A stretch of DNA of 32,000 bases from Pseudomonadota bacterium. GTDB taxonomy: Bacteria > Pseudomonadota > Gammaproteobacteria > JAKAQQ01. Positions 23,501 through 32,000 of this stretch are shown piece by piece (position 1 is the first letter of the stretch; each line of letters starts with the position of its first letter). The stretch covers positions 1-32,000 of the forward strand of contig JAKCBQ010000017.1 of assembly GCA_021839245.1 (NCBI GenBank), written 5' to 3'. Both the position numbers and the translations under genes were made by a program. Below the pieces are notes generated by a model, which saw nothing but the letters and a program-made list of their open reading frames with translations, searched no databases and was not told the origin of the DNA.

Positions 23501-24750
23501 CGGATCACCTCGTCGAGAATGTCCCAAACCTCCGGTCCCTCCGCTTCCACGAGTCGCTTGGCCGCCTTGATCGTGGTGGCAATACCACGGGCCTGGAGTT
23601 TGCTGAAAATGAACGGTTTGAAGAGCTCGAGCGCCATCCGCTTGGGGAGCCCGCACTGATGCAATTTCAGGGTCGGCCCTACCACGATGACCGAACGGCC
23701 CGAGTAGTCGACGCGCTTACCCAGAAGATTCTGACGGAAACGTCCCTGCTTGCCCTTGATCATATCGGCCAGAGACTTCAGGGCCCTCTTGTTTGTCCCC
23801 ACCATCGCTCGTCCGCGGCGCCCGTTGTCGAGCAGAGCATCGACAGCCTCCTGGAGCATTCGTTTCTCGTTGCGAATGATGATGTCCGGAGCGTTGAGTT
23901 CCAGAAGTCGACGCAGGCGGTTGTTGCGGTTGATGACCCGTCGGTACAGGTCGTTGAGGTCGGACGTGGCGAACCGCCCGCCCTCGAGAGGGACCAGCGG
24001 ACGCAGATCGGGAGGCAACACGGGCAGGACGGTGAGCACCATCCATTCCGGTCGGTTGCCCGATGAGACAAACGATTCCAGAAGTTTTAAGCGTTTGGCC
24101 AGCTTTTTGGATTTGCCCTCGGACGTCGTGGTCGCGAGCTCCTCGCGCAAACGTTCGATCAACACCTTGAGATCCAGTGTCCGCAGCAGTTCGCGGACGG
24201 CTTCCGCGCCCATACGCGCGTCGAAATCGTCACCGTACTCTTCGAGCGCCTCGAGATAAGCTTCTTCGTCGAGGAGTTGTCCGCGTTCGAGTTTGGTCAT
24301 CCCGGGGTCAATCACAACAAACGATTCGAAGTAGAGCACCTTCTCGATGTCTCGGACCGTCATGTCCAGGGCCAGGGAGATCCGCGACGGGAGCGAACGC
24401 AGGAACCAGATGTGCGCCACCGGGGTGGCCAGCTCAATGTGTCCCATCCGCTCGCGGCGGACCTTGGACAACGTGACCTCAACACCGCATTTCTCACAGG
24501 TCTTCTCGCGGAATTTCGCCCGCTTGTACTTCCCGCAGAGGCACTCGTAGTCTTTGATTGGCCCGAAGATCTTGGCGCAGAACAGCCCGTCGCGTTCGGG
24601 CTTGAAGGTTCGGTAGTTGATCGTCTCGGGTTTGCGGACTTCACCGTGCGACCACGAACGGATAAGTTCGGGCGACGCAAGACCGATGCGCAACGCATCG
24701 AACTCGACGGGAGGAGCAGGGGCGTGAAACGTATGCAGTAGGTCTTTCAT
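20521..24750 (-). CDS. rpoC: DNA-directed RNA polymerase beta-prime subunit
   Basis: This is the catalytic large subunit of RNA polymerase, 1409 residues (E. coli 1407). Visible features: N-terminal zinc-binding cysteines ([11 protein letters not shown] then CEKCGVEV), [18 protein letters not shown], the catalytic magnesium loop NADFDGDQM near 458-466, the bridge-helix region, the second zinc site ([15 protein letters not shown]) and [15 protein letters not shown]. Numbering stays collinear with E. coli through at least residue 417 (Arg417, codon 23500-23502). At position 362, Lys (codon 23665-23667) replaces the Arg that contacts ppGpp in E. coli site 1. AGGAG lies 5 bases before the ATG. 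It follows rpoB by 39 bases. Confidence 0.98.
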   Translation of the reverse strand: MKDLLHTFHAPAPPVEFDALRIGLASPELIRSWSHGEVRKPETINYRTFKPERDGLFCAKIFGPIKDYECLCGKYKRAKFREKTCEKCGVEVTLSKVRRERMGHIELATPVAHIWFLRSLPSRISLALDMTVRDIEKVLYFESFVVIDPGMTKLERGQLLDEEAYLEALEEYGDDFDARMGAEAVRELLRTLDLKVLIERLREELATTTSEGKSKKLAKRLKLLESFVSSGNRPEWMVLTVLPVLPPDLRPLVPLEGGRFATSDLNDLYRRVINRNNRLRRLLELNAPDIIIRNEKRMLQEAVDALLDNGRRGRAMVGTNKRALKSLADMIKGKQGRFRQNLLGKRVDYSGRSVIVVGPTLKLHQCGLPKRMALELFKPFIFSKLQARGIATTIKAAKRLVEAEGPEVWDILDEVIREHPVLLNRAPTLHRLGIQAFEPVLIEGKAIQLHPLVCTAFNADFDGDQMAVHVPLSLEAQLEARALMMSSNNILSPATGDPIIVPTQDVVLGLYYMTRERIACRGEGMVFADLDEVRRAYEAGALELHARIRVRLPASRFPDHDPEGPPVLVETTPGRAFLSAILPEGLPFALANKNMTKREISNLVNISYRRRGLKDTVVFADQLMYLGFSMATRSGISIGLDDMMISPEKKTILEEAFTEVRAVEEQSRSGVISDGERYNKIVDKWNSASSKISKATMEHLGHTWIVPRDGGEAVREASMNSIFMMSDSGARGSETQINQLVGMRGLMSKPDGSIIETPILANFREGLNVLQYFISTHGARKGLTDTALKTANSGYLTRRLVDVAQDLVVTEEDCGTARGIYLTPVVEGGEVTETLRERVLGRVLAESVHDPRDGSSLFERGTLLDERAVEHLEEVGIDRLLVRSVISCETRYGVCAQCYGRDLARGHRVNLGEAIGIIAAQSIGEPGTQLTMRTFHVGGAASREVEASSIEVRVDGTVRFQNIKAVKSPRGHYVVVSRSGEIRVIDAFGRERERYRVPYGTNVFVKDGSKVAAGDHVASWDPHVHPIISEVEGVVRFKDFVEGVTVLRQVDETTGLTNVAVVDAKQRAGTARELRPTIQFLDSRGREVCMPGSNIPVQYVLTPRALVAVQEGAKVSIGDVLARIPRASSKTRDITGGLPRVANFFEARRPEDSAILAEHSGLVSFGKETKGKQRVIVTDDQGHAHEVLIPKWRQLSVFEGERVERGDVICDGDRDPHDILRLQGVEALADHLVRGIQGVYRLQGVRINDKHIEAIIRQMLRKVEIVSAGDSRFLPGEQVDRTRFLEECDALAREEKTLPNARPFLLGITKASLATESFVSAASFQETTRVLTEAAVRGQRDELRGLKENVIVGRLIPAGSGFVYNRYRKQRALARENDALRAAEAAFASNETSSESPVSAVSNPPPAEG

Positions 24751-24789
24751 CGTGACTCCTGCGGGCGCGCAAGGCCCGCCGTAGAGGTC

Positions 24790-27700
24790 TTACTCTTGCA
24801 GCATGTCGAGGTTGATCCCGAGCGAGCGGATTTCGCGCACCAGGACGTTGAAAGATTCCGGCATCCCGGCCTCCATCCTGAGATCGTTATCGACGATGTT
24901 CTTATACATACGTGTTCGTCCCACGACATCGTCGGACTTGACGGTCAGCATTTCCTGCAGCGTGTAAGAGGCTCCGTAGGCTTCAAGCGCCCAGACTTCC
25001 ATTTCGCCGAACCGCTGACCGCCGCCCTGCGCCTTGCCTCCCAGCGGTTGCTGGGTCACCAGGCTGTAGGGCCCGGTGGAACGGGCGTGCATCTTGTCGT
25101 CGACGAGGTGGTTCAGTTTGAGCATGTACATGTAGCCGACGGTGACCGGGCGATCGAAAGCCTCCCCGGTTCGACCGTCGTAAAGGACGCACTGCCCGGT
25201 TTCCGGAAGCCCGGCAAGCTTGAGGAGATAGCGGATATGCTCCTCCTTGGCCCCGTCGAAGACGGGGGAGGCGATCGGCACGCCTCGGCGGAGGCGCGCA
25301 GAAAGAGCGACGATCTCATCGTCGTTGAAGTCCCCGAAATCGACGCTCTGACCACCGGATTCGTTGTAGATGCGCTCCAGGAGCAATCTCAGTTCGGAGG
25401 CCTTGGCGGAAGAGTTCAGGAGAGCTGCGATTTGGCCACCCAGTTCTTTCGCGGCCCAGCCGAGATGCGTCTCAAGGATCTGGCCGATGTTCATGCGCGA
25501 CGGCACACCGAGAGGGTTGAGCACGATATCGATCGGGTCACCGTCGTCCGTAAACGGCATGTCTTCGACCGGGACAATCGTCGCCACGACACCCTTGTTA
25601 CCGTGTCGACCCGCCATCTTGTCACCGGGCTGGATGCGTCGCTTCACGGCGAGGTAAACCTTGACGGTCTTCACGGTCCCCGGTTGCAGTTCGTCACCTT
25701 GCGACAGCTTCTTTTTCTGGTCCTCGTAACGCTTCTCAATCTCGGCCCGGAGGGCACGAACACGCTCGCCGAGCTTCTCGAGAAGCGTCATGGCCTCCTC
25801 GTTGTGCAGGTGAATGGCAAACCATTCGTCGCGAGGAAGAGACGCCAGATAGTCCTTGGTGATCTTGGAACCGCGGACCAACCGGTGTGGCCCCGCTTCG
25901 GCCACCTTGCCGAGAAGGAGGCGTTCGGCCCTCTGGAAAAGGTCGTCTTCGAGGATCCGCTTCTGATCGTCCAGATCCTTTCGGTAGCGGGCAAGCTCGG
26001 CCTGCGCGATCTCGGCGGCACGCTTGTCTCGGGCCACGCTGTCGCGCACAAACACCCGCACATCGATCACGGTTCCTTCCTTCCCGGGCGGTACCCGCAA
26101 CGATGTATCCTTCACATCCGAGGATTTCTCGCCAAAAATGGCACGCAAGAGCTTTTCCTCAGGGGTCAGTTGCGTCTCTCCCTTGGGGGTGACCTTCCCG
26201 ACCAGAATATCGCCCGATTTCACACGTGCCCCAATATAGGCAATGCCCGACTCGTCGAGTTTGGAAAGAGCCGCCTCACCAACGTTGGGAATATCCGCCG
26301 TGATCTCCTCGGTTCCGAGCTTGGTTTCCCGGGCTTCGCAGGTCAACTCTTCGATGTGGATCGACGTAAAGCGATCTTCGGCCACCAGGCGTTCCGAAAT
26401 CAGGATCGCGTCCTCGAAGTTGTACCCGTTCCAGGACATAAAAGCCACACGCACGTTCTGCCCAAGAGCGAGTTCCCCGAGATCGGTTGACCCCCCGTCG
26501 GCCAGCACATCGCCACGGGACACACGCTCACCGGCACGGACGATCGGCCTCTGATTGATGCATGTATCTTGATTCGAGCGCTGATACTTTGTCAGCGTGT
26601 AGATGTCGACTCCCGATTCGTCGTGATTTGTTTCGGCCTCATCCACTCGGATCACCACACGGCTGGCGTCCACCTCCTCAACCACGCCCGCGCGTCGGGC
26701 AACGACGGCCGCCCCGGAATCCACGGCAAGGCGCCGCTCGAGACCGGTGCCGACGAGCGGGGTTTCGGCGCGGACAGTCGGCACAGCCTGACGCTGCATA
26801 TTGGAGCCCATCAGAGCACGGTTGGCGTCGTTGTGTTCCAGGAACGGAATGAGCGCGGCGGCGATCGACACCACCTGGTTGGGCGCGACGTCCATGTAAT
26901 GGATGCGGTCCGGTTCAGCCATCGTGAACTCGTTCCCGGAACGGCAGGAAACCAGTTCCTCGGTGAACCGACCTTGCGCGTCCAGCTTCGCATTTGCCTG
27001 CGCGATGACGAAACGCGACTCGTCAATCGCCGATAAGTACTCGATATCACGCGTGACACGTCCCCCGACGACCTTGCGGTACGGTGTCTCCAAAAAACCG
27101 TACTCGTTCGTGCGGGCATAGACGGCCAAAGAATTGATCAGTCCGATGTTGGGGCCTTCCGGTGTCTCGATCGGGCACATACGCCCGTAATGTGTCGCAT
27201 GAACGTCGCGGACTTCAAACCCCGCCCGCTCGCGCGTCAGCCCACCGGGGCCCAACGCGGAGACACGACGTTTGTGCGTCACTTCGGACAAGGGATTGTT
27301 TTGATCCATGAACTGAGAGAGCGCGGATGACCCGAAAAACTCACGAATCGCAGCCACGATCGGCTTGGCGTTGATGAGATCCTGCGGCTTGAGATTCTCG
27401 GACTCGGCGAGAGCCAGACGCTCGCGCACGGCCCGCTCGACGCGGACAAGCCCGGAACGAAAAGCGTTCTCCGCCATCTCGCCCACACAGCGCACGCGGC
27501 GATTGCCGAGATGATCGATATCGTCGACGGTCCCTTCACCGTTACGAATGGCGATCAGCATGCCAACCACATCCAGGATGTCCTCGCGTGTGAGGACATG
27601 CGGTCCCACAACCCCGTCGCGGTTGAGGCGTTTGTTGAATTTCATTCGCCCCACGGCGGAAAGATCGTAACGTTCGGCATTGAAAAACAGATTGTGAAAA

Positions 27701-28869
27701 AGACTCTCGGCGGCGTCCTTGGTGGGCGGCTCTCCGGGGCGCATCATGCGGTAAATCTCAACGAGGGCGTCGAACGGTGTTCGTGTGTTGTCGAGACGAA
27801 GAGTATGAGAAAGATACGGGCCGTGATCGACGTCGTTGATGTAAAGGGTACGCAGCGTTTCCACACCTGCTTCGCGCGCTCGCGCCACATGCGCAAGCGT
27901 GATCTCCTCGTTCGCACGAGCGATGATTTCCCCGGTTCGCGAATCCACGAGGTCGTGCGCGAGCGCAGAGTTGACGAGGTAAGCGTCCGGCACCGCGAAC
28001 GACCGAACCTGTGCCTCTCGCAATTCACGGATATGCCGTGCGGTGATGCGCCGGCCCTCCTCGACCAGCACGCGGTCGCGGAGGGTGATGGGGAACGCGG
28101 CGATTTCACCCTGAAGCCGTTCCGGAACGAGTTCGAGTTCGAGTCCTTCGGTCTTGATGTGGAAGACGTTGTGCTCGAAGTATCGCGCGAGCATGTCGGT
28201 GTCGCTCAGACCGAGCGCCCGAAGCAACACGGTGACCGGGAGCTTCCGCCGGCGATCGATGCGGACGAACAGACAGTCCTTGGCGTCGAACTCGAAGTCC
28301 AGCCACGATCCCCGGTAGGGAATGATGCGGGCTGTATAAAGGATCTTGCCCGTGTTGTAGGCCTTGCCTCGATCGCTCTCGAAGAACACGCCCGGCGAAC
28401 GGTGCAGTTGGCTGACCACCACCCGCTCGGTGCCGTTGATCACGAATGTCCCGGTCTCCGTGATCATGGGGATGTCCCCCATATAGACCTCTTGCTCCGT
28501 GACTTCCTTCACACTGCGTTGTCCTTCTCCGCCCTCCCGCTCGTAGATCACGAGACGCAGCCGGACCTTGAGGGGAGCCGCATAGCTCAAGCCCCGCTGC
28601 AGGCATTCGCGTACGCTGAAGGCCGGCTCGCCGATTTCGTAGCCGACATATTCAATCGCCGCGGTGCCGGAAAAGCCTTCGATCGGGAAAAGCGTGCGTA
28701 GCGCCCCCTCGATGCCTTGCGCCTGTCGCTGTTCAGGGACAACACCCGTCTGCAGAAACGCTCGGTAAGAGTGGATCTGCATCTCCAGAAGATGCGGGAT
28801 CTCGAGCACACCAGGGCGGCTGGCGAAGTCCTTGCGAACCCGCTTCTTGACGGTCAACGAATAGGCCAT
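24790..28869 (-). CDS. rpoB: DNA-directed RNA polymerase beta subunit
   Basis: This RNA polymerase subunit has 1359 residues from the ATG at 28869 ([16 protein letters not shown]. coli MVYSYTEKKRIRKDF). The frame extends 6 codons further but lacks support, and a GAGG precedes the chosen start. The rifampicin-pocket region is easily read: [18 protein letters not shown] then [20 protein letters not shown]. The residues equivalent to E. coli Gln513, Asp516, His526, Arg529, Ser531 and Leu533 are wild-type, so rifampicin sensitivity is expected. The position equivalent to E. coli Gln510 is Ala516. The C-terminal [12 protein letters not shown] and the [12 protein letters not shown] clamp segment are intact. 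Confidence 0.98.
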   Translation of the reverse strand: MAYSLTVKKRVRKDFASRPGVLEIPHLLEMQIHSYRAFLQTGVVPEQRQAQGIEGALRTLFPIEGFSGTAAIEYVGYEIGEPAFSVRECLQRGLSYAAPLKVRLRLVIYEREGGEGQRSVKEVTEQEVYMGDIPMITETGTFVINGTERVVVSQLHRSPGVFFESDRGKAYNTGKILYTARIIPYRGSWLDFEFDAKDCLFVRIDRRRKLPVTVLLRALGLSDTDMLARYFEHNVFHIKTEGLELELVPERLQGEIAAFPITLRDRVLVEEGRRITARHIRELREAQVRSFAVPDAYLVNSALAHDLVDSRTGEIIARANEEITLAHVARAREAGVETLRTLYINDVDHGPYLSHTLRLDNTRTPFDALVEIYRMMRPGEPPTKDAAESLFHNLFFNAERYDLSAVGRMKFNKRLNRDGVVGPHVLTREDILDVVGMLIAIRNGEGTVDDIDHLGNRRVRCVGEMAENAFRSGLVRVERAVRERLALAESENLKPQDLINAKPIVAAIREFFGSSALSQFMDQNNPLSEVTHKRRVSALGPGGLTRERAGFEVRDVHATHYGRMCPIETPEGPNIGLINSLAVYARTNEYGFLETPYRKVVGGRVTRDIEYLSAIDESRFVIAQANAKLDAQGRFTEELVSCRSGNEFTMAEPDRIHYMDVAPNQVVSIAAALIPFLEHNDANRALMGSNMQRQAVPTVRAETPLVGTGLERRLAVDSGAAVVARRAGVVEEVDASRVVIRVDEAETNHDESGVDIYTLTKYQRSNQDTCINQRPIVRAGERVSRGDVLADGGSTDLGELALGQNVRVAFMSWNGYNFEDAILISERLVAEDRFTSIHIEELTCEARETKLGTEEITADIPNVGEAALSKLDESGIAYIGARVKSGDILVGKVTPKGETQLTPEEKLLRAIFGEKSSDVKDTSLRVPPGKEGTVIDVRVFVRDSVARDKRAAEIAQAELARYRKDLDDQKRILEDDLFQRAERLLLGKVAEAGPHRLVRGSKITKDYLASLPRDEWFAIHLHNEEAMTLLEKLGERVRALRAEIEKRYEDQKKKLSQGDELQPGTVKTVKVYLAVKRRIQPGDKMAGRHGNKGVVATIVPVEDMPFTDDGDPIDIVLNPLGVPSRMNIGQILETHLGWAAKELGGQIAALLNSSAKASELRLLLERIYNESGGQSVDFGDFNDDEIVALSARLRRGVPIASPVFDGAKEEHIRYLLKLAGLPETGQCVLYDGRTGEAFDRPVTVGYMYMLKLNHLVDDKMHARSTGPYSLVTQQPLGGKAQGGGQRFGEMEVWALEAYGASYTLQEMLTVKSDDVVGRTRMYKNIVDNDLRMEAGMPESFNVLVREIRSLGINLDMLQE

Positions 28870-28966
28870 GGCTAGCAACCTCGGCAATAGGAGATCTCCA
28901 CCGCCCGGAGGCGGCGGAGTGTGAAGGTATGCCGCATCCGCGGCGTGGACACGCCCCGTTGCGTGC
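28870..28966 (-). promoter_or_regulatory. rplL-rpoB intergenic region with two short hairpins
   Basis: This 97-base gap holds two short perfect stems: CCGCC/GGCGG with a 4-base loop at 28901-28914, and GGCGT/ACGCC with a 4-base loop at 28942-28955. E. coli has a partial attenuator and an RNase III site in the equivalent gap that set the ratio of L7/L12 to RNA polymerase. A similar role here is inference only. No U-run follows either stem, so neither is a full intrinsic terminator. Confidence 0.25.
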
Positions 28967-29350
28967 TCACTTGATCTCGACGGTGGCGCCTGCTTCGCTC
29001 AGTTCTTTCTGGATCTTCTCGGCGTCGGCTTTCGGCACCCCGTCCTTGATCACGGCCGGCACGGCTTCGACCATGTCCTTGGCCTCCTTCAGGCCGAGAC
29101 CCGTGATCGCCCGAACGACCTTGATGACGTTGACCTTGTTGGCGCCGAACGACGTCATCACGACGCTGAATTCGGTCTTTTCCGCCTCGGCGGGGGCACT
29201 TGCCGCGCCAACCCCAGCCGATGCAGCCATGGCGACGGGCGCCGCCGCGGTCACACCAAAGCGCTCCTCCATGGCCTTCACAAGATCGACGATCTCAAGA
29301 ACAGTCATGTTGGAGATGGTTTCCAGAATTTCCTCTTTCTTGACAGCCAC
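28967..29350 (-). CDS. rplL: 50S ribosomal protein L7/L12
   Basis: This is the acidic stalk protein that recruits translation GTPases to the ribosome. From the GTG at 29350 ([19 protein letters not shown]) it has 127 residues (E. coli 121). An ATG at 29365 is in frame, but a GAGG between the two starts fits the GTG and the family N-terminus. The N-terminal dimerisation helices are followed by an Ala-rich hinge ([20 protein letters not shown]) and the C-terminal domain ([20 protein letters not shown], then [18 protein letters not shown]). It lies 53 bases downstream of rplJ. Confidence 0.97.
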   Translation of the reverse strand: MAVKKEEILETISNMTVLEIVDLVKAMEERFGVTAAAPVAMAASAGVGAASAPAEAEKTEFSVVMTSFGANKVNVIKVVRAITGLGLKEAKDMVEAVPAVIKDGVPKADAEKIQKELSEAGATVEIK

Positions 29351-29403
29351 GATGGGATACCTCATTAACAGATAGTGGGGGGAAAGGTCAGGACTTGAGA
29401 CTC

Positions 29404-29937
29404 TCAGGACGCGCTTGTGGCCCGGCTCCGCTGAACCGCGTCGAGCCCTCGCGCAAGAGCGGTGAGGGGTGCGGCGCAGGTCGAAACGAAACGGGCCACC
29501 GGTGCTTTGAGAGTGCCAAGGAGTTGAGCCAGAGCCTGTTCGCGTGTCGGCAGCTCGGCGAGACGCGCGAGATCGGCAGGAGCAAAAAGTCGCCCCTCGA
29601 GAGACACGGCCCGGACGATAAATTTCTCGTTCTCACGGGCAAACGTCCGCACGAAACGGGCCGCAGGTGTCGGATCGCCCGGCGCAAACGCCAACAACAG
29701 CGGGCCGCTCAAGGCTTCCGTCAGGCAAGCAAACGACGTTCCGTTCACCGCCCTCCGTGCCAGGGTGTTCTTGACGACCCTGACGTAAAGGCCCTGCTGC
29801 CGCGCCTGCTGTCGCATGCGGGTAAGTGTGACGGCGTCGATCCCCCGGTATTCGGCAGCAAAGGCTGCGCGGGCATTCTCGGCCACGGTGCGGACTTCCG
29901 CCACGAGGTCCGCTTTTTGGTCACGTTTCATGGGCAT
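29404..29937 (-). CDS. rplJ: 50S ribosomal protein L10
   Basis: L10 anchors the L7/L12 dimers to 23S rRNA. It has 177 residues (E. coli 165). Recognisable segments: [46 protein letters not shown], and [20 protein letters not shown]. The C-terminal helix is longer than in E. coli. The first ATG at 29937 is used; a second at 29931 is in frame. GAGGAG lies upstream at a slightly long distance. The preceding 226-base gap carries the L10 leader by which L10/L12 normally represses its own translation. Confidence 0.96.
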   Translation of the reverse strand: MPMKRDQKADLVAEVRTVAENARAAFAAEYRGIDAVTLTRMRQQARQQGLYVRVVKNTLARRAVNGTSFACLTEALSGPLLLAFAPGDPTPAARFVRTFARENEKFIVRAVSLEGRLFAPADLARLAELPTREQALAQLLGTLKAPVARFVSTCAAPLTALARGLDAVQRSRATSAS

Positions 29938-29949
29938 GGTCTGACATCA

Positions 29950-30140
29950 CTCCTCGCTGAAACCACCACAGCCGCGTCGACCGCACCACCGGTTCCCGAA
30001 AGAACCCAGCAGCGACGGAACGAGCGGCGCGATGGCTGTGAAACATCTGCGCAGGCTGTTTGAGCCCCCTCAGCACAGGGCCCCTGCGGTCTTCGATGTG
30101 GAACGCGCGCGCGGGCGCCCGTCCCTTTCCCGAACTGCAA
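29950..30140 (-). promoter_or_regulatory. Ribosomal protein L10 leader (autoregulatory mRNA structure)
   Basis: The 226-base rplA-rplJ gap is far longer than others in this operon and contains, on the minus strand at about 30081-30097, the GAAGACCGCAGGGG element. It resembles the conserved kink-turn core of the bacterial L10 leader. Flanking sequence is rich in complementary GC segments. In known cases the L10-L12 complex binds this element and represses rplJL translation. The boundaries given are approximate, and the call rests on the motif and position. Confidence 0.6.
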
Positions 30141-30163
30141 AAACGGCACCGATCTCTCCATGC

Positions 30164-30856
30164 TCACGGCAAAAGCGGAGCGAAGTCGACGGAGAGCCCG
30201 GGGCCCATCGTCGAAGACAGCGTCAGTTTGCGGAAGTACACACCCTTGGACGTTGCTGGTTTTGCACGGGCCAGATCGGCAACCAGAGCGCGCAAATTCT
30301 CGCCGAGAGCCTCGGGCGGGAAATCGAGTCGCCCGATGGGGGCGTGCACGATTCCCCCCTTGTCGGCCCGGTAGCGAACTTGTCCGGCTTTGGCGTTGCG
30401 AACCGCCCCGGCGACATCGGCCGTGACGGTTCCGACCTTGGGGTTCGGCATGAGCCCGCGCGGGCCAAGAATCTGTCCAAGCTGCCCGACGATTCTCATC
30501 GCGTCGGGAGACGCCACGACGACGTCGAAGTCGAGTTGCCCGCCACGAACACGCTCCGCCAAATCCTCAAAACCGACCACATCCGCACCCGCGGCACGAG
30601 CGGCTTCGGCCGCGGCTCCTTGCGCGAAGACGGCGACCCGAACACTTTTACCGGTGCCGTGCGGAAGAACGGTTGCCCCACGCACGACTTGCTCACCGAC
30701 ACGAGTGTCGATCCCGAGATTCACAGCCACTTCGACGGTTTCCGTAAACCGGACGGACGAAAGTTCCTTAAGGAGTGCGAGCGCCTCGTTAAGCGCATAA
30801 AGCTTCCCGGGGGCGACCCGTTCGGCAATTTTTTTGGCACGTTTGCTGACACGCAT
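30164..30856 (-). CDS. rplA: 50S ribosomal protein L1
   Basis: L1 forms the mobile stalk at the ribosomal E site and in many bacteria represses the L11 operon. From the ATG at 30856 ([18 protein letters not shown]) it has 230 residues (E. coli 234). An upstream in-frame extension overlaps rplK and was rejected. Core motifs: [40 protein letters not shown], and the C-terminal [18 protein letters not shown]. Only one base separates it from the rplK stop. Confidence 0.97.
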   Translation of the reverse strand: MRVSKRAKKIAERVAPGKLYALNEALALLKELSSVRFTETVEVAVNLGIDTRVGEQVVRGATVLPHGTGKSVRVAVFAQGAAAEAARAAGADVVGFEDLAERVRGGQLDFDVVVASPDAMRIVGQLGQILGPRGLMPNPKVGTVTADVAGAVRNAKAGQVRYRADKGGIVHAPIGRLDFPPEALGENLRALVADLARAKPATSKGVYFRKLTLSSTMGPGLSVDFAPLLP

Positions 30857-30857
30857 G

Positions 30858-31289
30858 TCACAGACCCTCGACATCAACGCCCATGCTGCGGGCGGTTCCG
30901 GCGATCGTGCGGACGGCGGCGTCAAGCGCGGCCGCGGTGAGATCCGGCTGCTTAAGACGGGCGATCTCTTCAAGCTGCGGACGGGTGAGCCGTCCGACTT
31001 TCTGCTTGTTGGGGACCCCGCTTCCCTTCTCGACGCCCAGCGCCTTTCGGATCAGCACCGAGGCGGGAGGGGTTTTCATGATGAAGGTGAAGCTGCGGTC
31101 GCTGAACACGGTGATGACAACCGGAATGGGGAGCCCCTTCTCGGCGTTTTGCGTTGCCGCGTTGAACGCTTTGCAAAACTCCATGATATTGACGCCGTGT
31201 TGCCCCAACGCCGGCCCAATAGGTGGGCTCGGATTCGCGCTTCCGGCGGGAACCTGGAGCTTGATATAGGCTTGGATCTTCTTGGCCAC
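30858..31289 (-). CDS. rplK: 50S ribosomal protein L11
   Basis: L11 is part of the GTPase-associated centre and is needed for RelA-dependent stringent signalling. It has 143 residues (E. coli 142). [20 protein letters not shown] and [22 protein letters not shown] are nearly invariant family segments, and [20 protein letters not shown] ends the rRNA-binding domain. It starts with GTG at 31289, supported by a GAGG about 10 bases upstream. It follows nusG by 37 bases. Confidence 0.98.
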   Translation of the reverse strand: MAKKIQAYIKLQVPAGSANPSPPIGPALGQHGVNIMEFCKAFNAATQNAEKGLPIPVVITVFSDRSFTFIMKTPPASVLIRKALGVEKGSGVPNKQKVGRLTRPQLEEIARLKQPDLTAAALDAAVRTIAGTARSMGVDVEGL

Positions 31290-31326
31290 GCTGGTTTACC
31301 TCAATGCCGTTACGCGAAAACGCCGC

Positions 31327-31860
31327 TCATGATTTTTCGACCTGTCCAAACTCGAGCTCGACCGGCGTCGATCGGTCGAAAATCAAGACCGAGACCTTGA
31401 GCCGGTTCTTGTCGTAGTTGACTTCTTCAACGGTCCCCGAGAAATCATGGAACGGCCCCTCGATGATGCGAACTGTTTCCCCCACCTCGAAGAACGTCTT
31501 CGCGCGAGGCCTTTCCGCACCCTCTTTGACACGGTGAAGAATACTCATGGCTTCTTGGTCCCGGATCGGCTTGGGACGTTCCGGCGTTCCGCCCACGAAG
31601 CCCAGCACTTTAGGCACGGCCTTGACCAGATGCCAAGTCTCGTCACTCATCTCCATCTGGACGAGAACGTAGCCCGGGAAAAACTTACGCTCGCTACGGC
31701 GGCGCTTGCCCTCGCGTGTTTCGACAACTTCTTCGGTCGGCACAAGGATGTCGCCGAAACGATCCGCAAGCCCGCCTCGGCGGGCGTGCTCCTGGAGTGA
31801 GCGCGCAACTTGGTGCTCAAAGCCGGAATAAGCTTGAACCACGTACCACTCCAGAGCCAT
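31327..31860 (-). CDS. nusG: Transcription termination/antitermination factor NusG
   Basis: NusG binds RNA polymerase beta-prime and links it to Rho or to the ribosome (via S10). It has 177 residues (E. coli 181). The NGN domain is shown by [18 protein letters not shown] and [14 protein letters not shown], and the C-terminal KOW domain by [20 protein letters not shown], ending with [16 protein letters not shown]. It starts 3 bases after the secE stop, the classical secE-nusG pairing. Confidence 0.98.
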   Translation of the reverse strand: MALEWYVVQAYSGFEHQVARSLQEHARRGGLADRFGDILVPTEEVVETREGKRRRSERKFFPGYVLVQMEMSDETWHLVKAVPKVLGFVGGTPERPKPIRDQEAMSILHRVKEGAERPRAKTFFEVGETVRIIEGPFHDFSGTVEEVNYDKNRLKVSVLIFDRSTPVELEFGQVEKS

Positions 31861-31863
31861 TGT

Positions 31864-32000
31864 TCAGCCCCCCACCGTCAGGGCGCGCATCAGGGCTCCC
31901 AAGCCGAGATCGAAGACCCACAGGAGCAGTGCAAGGATGACGGTCATCACGATGACAAAGCCAGTCGTTTGCAGATATTGGGGGCGGGTGGGCCAAACCA
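31864..32000 (-). CDS. secE: Preprotein translocase subunit SecE, 5' part outside window
   Basis: Reading the minus strand from the window edge to the TGA at 31864 gives 44 residues: VWPTRPQYLQTTGFVIVMT, then a hydrophobic segment ILALLLWVFDLGLGALM, ending RALTVGG. This is the conserved amphipathic WPTR.E..QTT motif plus the last membrane helix of SecE, the essential subunit that clamps SecY. Position directly before nusG confirms it. The N-terminal part lies beyond the window. Confidence 0.92.
   Translation of the reverse strand, partial: VWPTRPQYLQTTGFVIVMTVILALLLWVFDLGLGALMRALTVGG

Noticed and set aside
21835-24066. Long open frame on the plus strand (over 700 codons) opposite rpoC, and similar long antisense frames opposite spoT (17985-20210), chpA (3937-5394) and rpoB (24796-26490)
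   Set aside because: They lie exactly antisense to well-identified genes, have no recognisable domains and show His/Arg-rich composition typical of the complementary frame in GC-rich DNA.
1-32000. CRISPR arrays, insertion sequences, integrase/attachment sites, tRNA or rRNA genes
   Set aside because: No regularly spaced repeats, transposase or integrase motifs, or RNA gene signatures were seen; coding density is nearly complete with core genes.

Overview
The window is GC-rich chromosomal DNA from a gammaproteobacterium. It is densely packed: almost every gene touches, overlaps or nearly touches its neighbour, and many use GTG starts. Protein families and gene order both point to Gammaproteobacteria. 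A PilG-PilH-PilI-PilJ-ChpA type IV pilus chemosensory cluster lies divergent from gshB-tonB-yqgE-ruvX-pyrB, the same arrangement known from Pseudomonas. AmpD/AmpE and SpoT with an RXKD-type synthetase are also present. I cannot name the genus from sequence alone. No mobile element, tRNA, rRNA or CRISPR array is visible, so this reads as core genome.

Layout: (1) 1-3430 holds ampE (cut by the window edge) and ampD on the minus strand, divergent from bioA and rsmE on the plus strand. (2) 3443-12743, all minus, is the Pil-Chp chemosensory operon pilG-pilH-pilI-pilJ-chpA-chpC. It carries no pilK methyltransferase and no chpB methylesterase. (3) 12838-17523, all plus, is gshB-tonB-yqgE-ruvX-pyrB-pyrK, a chain of overlapping genes from yqgE onward. 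It ends in an orphan PyrK-type electron-transfer flavoprotein where other bacteria have pyrC. (4) 17520-32000, all minus, read from the right edge: secE (partial)-nusG-rplK-rplA-[L10 leader]-rplJ-rplL-rpoB-rpoC-rpoZ-spoT-ridA.

The most unusual large-scale feature is in block 4. The classical ribosomal protein/RNA polymerase operon normally continues from rpoC into rpsL-rpsG-fusA-tuf in gammaproteobacteria. Here it runs straight into the rpoZ-spoT-ridA module, which normally sits behind gmk. The beta, beta-prime and omega subunits of RNA polymerase and the ppGpp synthetase/hydrolase are therefore contiguous on one strand. The ppGpp-binding site 1 lies at the beta-prime/omega interface, and its residue 362 is Lys here instead of the Arg found in E. 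coli.

Functionally the window combines surface sensing and twitching control (Pil-Chp, possibly TonB), cell-wall recycling (AmpD/E), biotin, glutathione and pyrimidine synthesis, rRNA maintenance (RsmE, RuvX), the core transcription machinery and the stringent response. I found no wholly novel system. The findings are unusual arrangements and substitutions in known families.
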